Shown: positions 61,820 through 64,000 of the stretch, one piece after another | How positions within the stretch are numbered: the stretch's first letter is position 1 | Layout: the number at the start of each line of letters is the position of its first letter | Program-made: the position numbers and the translations under genes | The notes under the pieces: generated by a model | Told to the model about the DNA's origin: nothing | The model's input: only the letters and a program-made list of their open reading frames with translations | The model's database searches: none | Assembly: GCA_016291665.1 (NCBI GenBank) | Contig: JAEEYE010000004.1 | Span: 1-64,000 of the forward strand | Source of the DNA: Oxalobacter sp. | GTDB taxonomy: Bacteria; Pseudomonadota; Gammaproteobacteria; Burkholderiales; Burkholderiaceae_D | Length of the DNA stretch: 64,000 nt | Direction: 5' to 3'

Positions 61820-63876
61820 ATGCTCTCCAGTGCAATAGGGGTTTTCGGGGTATAAGGTTGCGCGTCCGGGAACAGGTCGCTGCGGATGCTCGTCAACGCA
61901 GCAATGGCGGCGTTTTTCCGGACGGTGGAAGCCATCATGCAGACTTCCTGCATCAAGGCGTCAAACTCGGCAATCAAGCCATCCTTTTTAGAGGTATCCT
62001 GTGACTCGATATAGTCAGACATGTTGGCCAGTAACGGTTTGATGGTGACGCCGTTTTTTTCCAGCCTCGACTGCATCGATCGGATACGGGCCATGTTGAT
62101 GCCCAAGCGCATCTGACGGACCAATGTGTCCAAGGTCATGTCTTGGCGTGGGTCGCGGCCAGATAAGCGCGGCGCTAAGAGGTTCACACGGTCGACCATC
62201 TTGATGATGGTCTCTAAAACGGATGGGGCACGGGTGTTTTTCGTGAGGTTCACAATATCCTGACGGATGTTCTTGATCATTCGTCCCGTGGTCCAGGCAT
62301 AGTCAAAGGAGCGGAAGACCACCGCACACAACAGGCACAATGTAATCCCGCCACACTGGGCAAAGCCCTGCCCGTTGATAAACGAGGTCATATTCGCCAT
62401 ATCGAGGTCATACATCGTCGTCGTAGACCAGATGCCCATCATGAAAATCGTACAGCCTAAGCTGATTGGACGCCTTGCGATAAAGATGGAGGAAATGAAG
62501 ATGACCGGCGCAAAGCACATCATCAGCATTTCAAAGCTGTGCGTGGAAAACATCACGACCAGCACATAAAAGTAGGCGGCCGGCAGCCCGATAATCGTGA
62601 ATTTGAGGATGGTCTTGAGTGCCCCTACACCGTTATCTAAAATCACAAACGAGATAAAGAAGATACTAGCCATGGTCGGAGCCACGAACCCGGTGCTCCA
62701 GCCGCTTGCGACCCAGATCAGCATGATTAAGGTGATGGAGACACCGCCTGCGACTGCCAGGTAGGCGCTTAACGTCTTGTCGTTGTGTAAGACGGACAAA
62801 GGCAGTGGCATTTTTTTCGGCATCCTGTCAAAGCGTCCGTTGATGGCATCGGTAATCGCCTGGCGTCTTGTCGCACAGCCTTCACAGGCGGAAATGAGTT
62901 TTTCGATATCGGTAATGAGCCGGATGACTTGGGTGTCGACCCAGTTTGACGTCGCATCAATCGTCGGGGTAATGCCGCGCATGGCTTTGCGCATCTTATC
63001 GGCTGAGGTGACCGTATAGTCGCGCCGTGCAATCCAGCCGGCAAAGGACTGCAAAAATGTTTCAACTGGCTCAGGCATCTGGCAGGATTTCCGTAAGGCG
63101 GTTAGGTTTTCTTCAATCGAGCTGACCACGGGGATCATCGTGGTCAAGCGGTCTTGGAGCATCCGGATGCCATTGATTGCCCAACGCTCATTCGTCACAT
63201 CAAATGGGAGGTTGGCGGTCAGAACACGCAGGTTGCTGAGTAAGGTGACCGCAGAGACACTGTCCTTGATCCCGTCAGTGGCGTTGCCCTTCAAGATTCC
63301 ACAGGTCCAGCGCTGCATCGTTTCCCAGATACCGTCCAACTGGCCGACGACCCGGGGGCCGATCTTGCTTGGGAAAATCAGGCTGTGGCAGATGAGGCAG
63401 GAAGCAAAGCCGATACCCGTTTCAATGCCGCGTGACCAGGCGGTATCCATGATGTATTGGATGTTGATGAACTTCATATCGGCGATGATGCTCGCCATGA
63501 TGACGGGAACGGTCCAGCCTGCCACGGTAAAGGTATAGGCGCTCGTTGTGCGTTTTAACATCGACAGGTAGAGGCACCCGCCAATCCAGGCGCCTGTTAA
63601 GATGCAGAGCAGCCACGTGTAGTTGATGAATGAGATGATGAAAACCGATGCGGCGACAACGCCAAACAGGGTTCCTACAAAGCGTGAGAGGGAGCGTACG
63701 GCAATACTGCCGGCAGCAATCGGCAGTGACAGGATGGTTGTTGCCATTGGGGCCCAGAAAGGGCGTGGCTGGCCGGTAGCCAAGGCCACATACATGGCAA
63801 GCGCAGCCGCACAGACGCAACGGAATGCAAAAAGCAGTTCGTCTTTAGTGGGCCATTTGAGGAAGTGGTGCAGCAT
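61816..63876 (-). CDS. FUSC-family efflux transporter (AaeB-like)
   Basis: 686 residues from ATG 63876, which overlaps the upstream stop as TAATG. Two blocks of five to six membrane helices each precede a cytoplasmic helical part: FRCVCAAALAMYVALATGQPRPFWAPM at about 16-42 (quoted only by position) and a second block near 375-500. Relatives export aromatic carboxylic acids such as p-hydroxybenzoate, or fusaric acid. The actual substrate is unknown. Confidence 0.92.
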   Translation of the reverse strand: MLHHFLKWPTKDELLFAFRCVCAAALAMYVALATGQPRPFWAPMATTILSLPIAAGSIAVRSLSRFVGTLFGVVAASVFIISFINYTWLLCILTGAWIGGCLYLSMLKRTTSAYTFTVAGWTVPVIMASIIADMKFINIQYIMDTAWSRGIETGIGFASCLICHSLIFPSKIGPRVVGQLDGIWETMQRWTCGILKGNATDGIKDSVSAVTLLSNLRVLTANLPFDVTNERWAINGIRMLQDRLTTMIPVVSSIEENLTALRKSCQMPEPVETFLQSFAGWIARRDYTVTSADKMRKAMRGITPTIDATSNWVDTQVIRLITDIEKLISACEGCATRRQAITDAINGRFDRMPKKMPLPLSVLHNDKTLSAYLAVAGGVSITLIMLIWVASGWSTGFVAPTMASIFFISFVILDNGVGALKTILKFTIIGLPAAYFYVLVVMFSTHSFEMLMMCFAPVIFISSIFIARRPISLGCTIFMMGIWSTTTMYDLDMANMTSFINGQGFAQCGGITLCLLCAVVFRSFDYAWTTGRMIKNIRQDIVNLTKNTRAPSVLETIIKMVDRVNLLAPRLSGRDPRQDMTLDTLVRQMRLGINMARIRSMQSRLEKNGVTIKPLLANMSDYIESQDTSKKDGLIAEFDALMQEVCMMASTVRKNAAIAALTSIRSDLFPDAQPYTPKTPIALESI

Positions 63877-64000
63877 TACGCGTTGTCCCGGATGGCCTTT
63901 CCCAGTTCGCACAAAACTTTCAGGGTGGTCTTCAGTTCTGTGGGGTCGATGTTTTTAAAGAGGTTGGCCCTAAAGGGTTTCATCGCAGCCATCAGGGTTT
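63876..64000 (-). CDS. C-terminal end of a regulator, probably MarR type (partial)
   Basis: The last 40 codons of a leftward gene, starting beyond the right edge. The visible end (FRANLFKNIDPTELKTTLKV, then LCELGKAIRDNA) fits the final helices of MarR regulators, where a phrase like LTxEEhxxLxxLLxKL occurs. Its stop overlaps the FUSC start, so it heads the efflux operon and probably represses it. The family is a likely guess, not proven. Confidence 0.5.
   Translation of the reverse strand, partial: TLMAAMKPFRANLFKNIDPTELKTTLKVLCELGKAIRDNA

Noticed and set aside
1..64000. CRISPR arrays, rRNA, tRNA, complete insertion sequences
   Set aside because: No repeat-spacer pattern, conserved RNA gene segment or transposase frame was seen; the intergenic gaps are mostly too short. 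A covariance-model scan would settle tRNAs.

Overview
The window is 64 kb of a gene-dense, moderately GC-rich Gram-negative chromosome. Outer-membrane functions (Lnt, a NodT-type outer-membrane factor, lipoproteins), RecBCD, MltG and Dgt, together with an oxalate/formate-type (OFA) transporter at the left edge, suggest a betaproteobacterium near Oxalobacter/Oxalobacteraceae. This assignment is inferred from content and was not checked by any search. No rRNA, tRNA, CRISPR array or complete insertion sequence was seen.

Layout. 1-259: start of a leftward OFA transporter behind a near-consensus sigma-54 promoter. A second, divergent sigma-54-like promoter lies 62 bp away and leads within about 75 nt to a strong terminator, so it may make a small RNA. 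921-6033: a copper ATPase (copA) with a CopZ-like domain fused at its C-terminus, a divergent HxlR regulator, and a DinG/YoaA helicase. 6101-9511: metE and a divergent LysR regulator with a streptococcal-type MET-box between them. 9583-21042: a small unknown gene, recC-recB-recD, then an RloA/RloB (AbiL-like) pair. 21013-26176: an AAA_14/DUF4143 ATPase with twin palindromic operators, then a sulfur amino-acid cluster (Rrf2 regulator, cysK, and one gene fusing two PLP lyases). 26401-30657: Sel1-repeat, CAP-domain, YdcF and small exported proteins. 30747-37553: dgt-gabD-thyA, and corC-(repeat protein)-lnt. 37703-43253: Sel1 protein, CstA, two tandem EamA transporters, and a glutaredoxin with an altered active site. 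43357-53497: lipoprotein gene pair, nfo, a mobA-moeA fusion, a DUF4231 protein, ygfZ, and the mltG-tmk-holB-tatD-ankyrin run. 53513-58828: nadB, serine hydrolase, a gene remnant, a second AAA_14/DUF4143 gene and a small unknown gene. 58908-58976: three 23-bp tandem repeats. 59132-64000: a MarR-FUSC-DUF1656-HlyD-OMF efflux operon.

Themes. (1) Sulfur metabolism is unusual: a Firmicutes-like Rrf2 gene, cysK and a fused gamma/beta-lyase on one side, and metE with a streptococcal-type operator and LysR regulator on the other. (2) There are three in-frame gene fusions: CopA-CopZ, MetB/C-MalY and MobA-MoeA. (3) Genome-defence-like genes cluster around recBCD. (4) Two unrelated AAA_14/DUF4143 genes each have a promoter between two operator copies spaced exactly 40 bp apart, although the operator sequences differ. 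(5) The left-edge sigma-54 region may link oxalate/formate transport to a small RNA.
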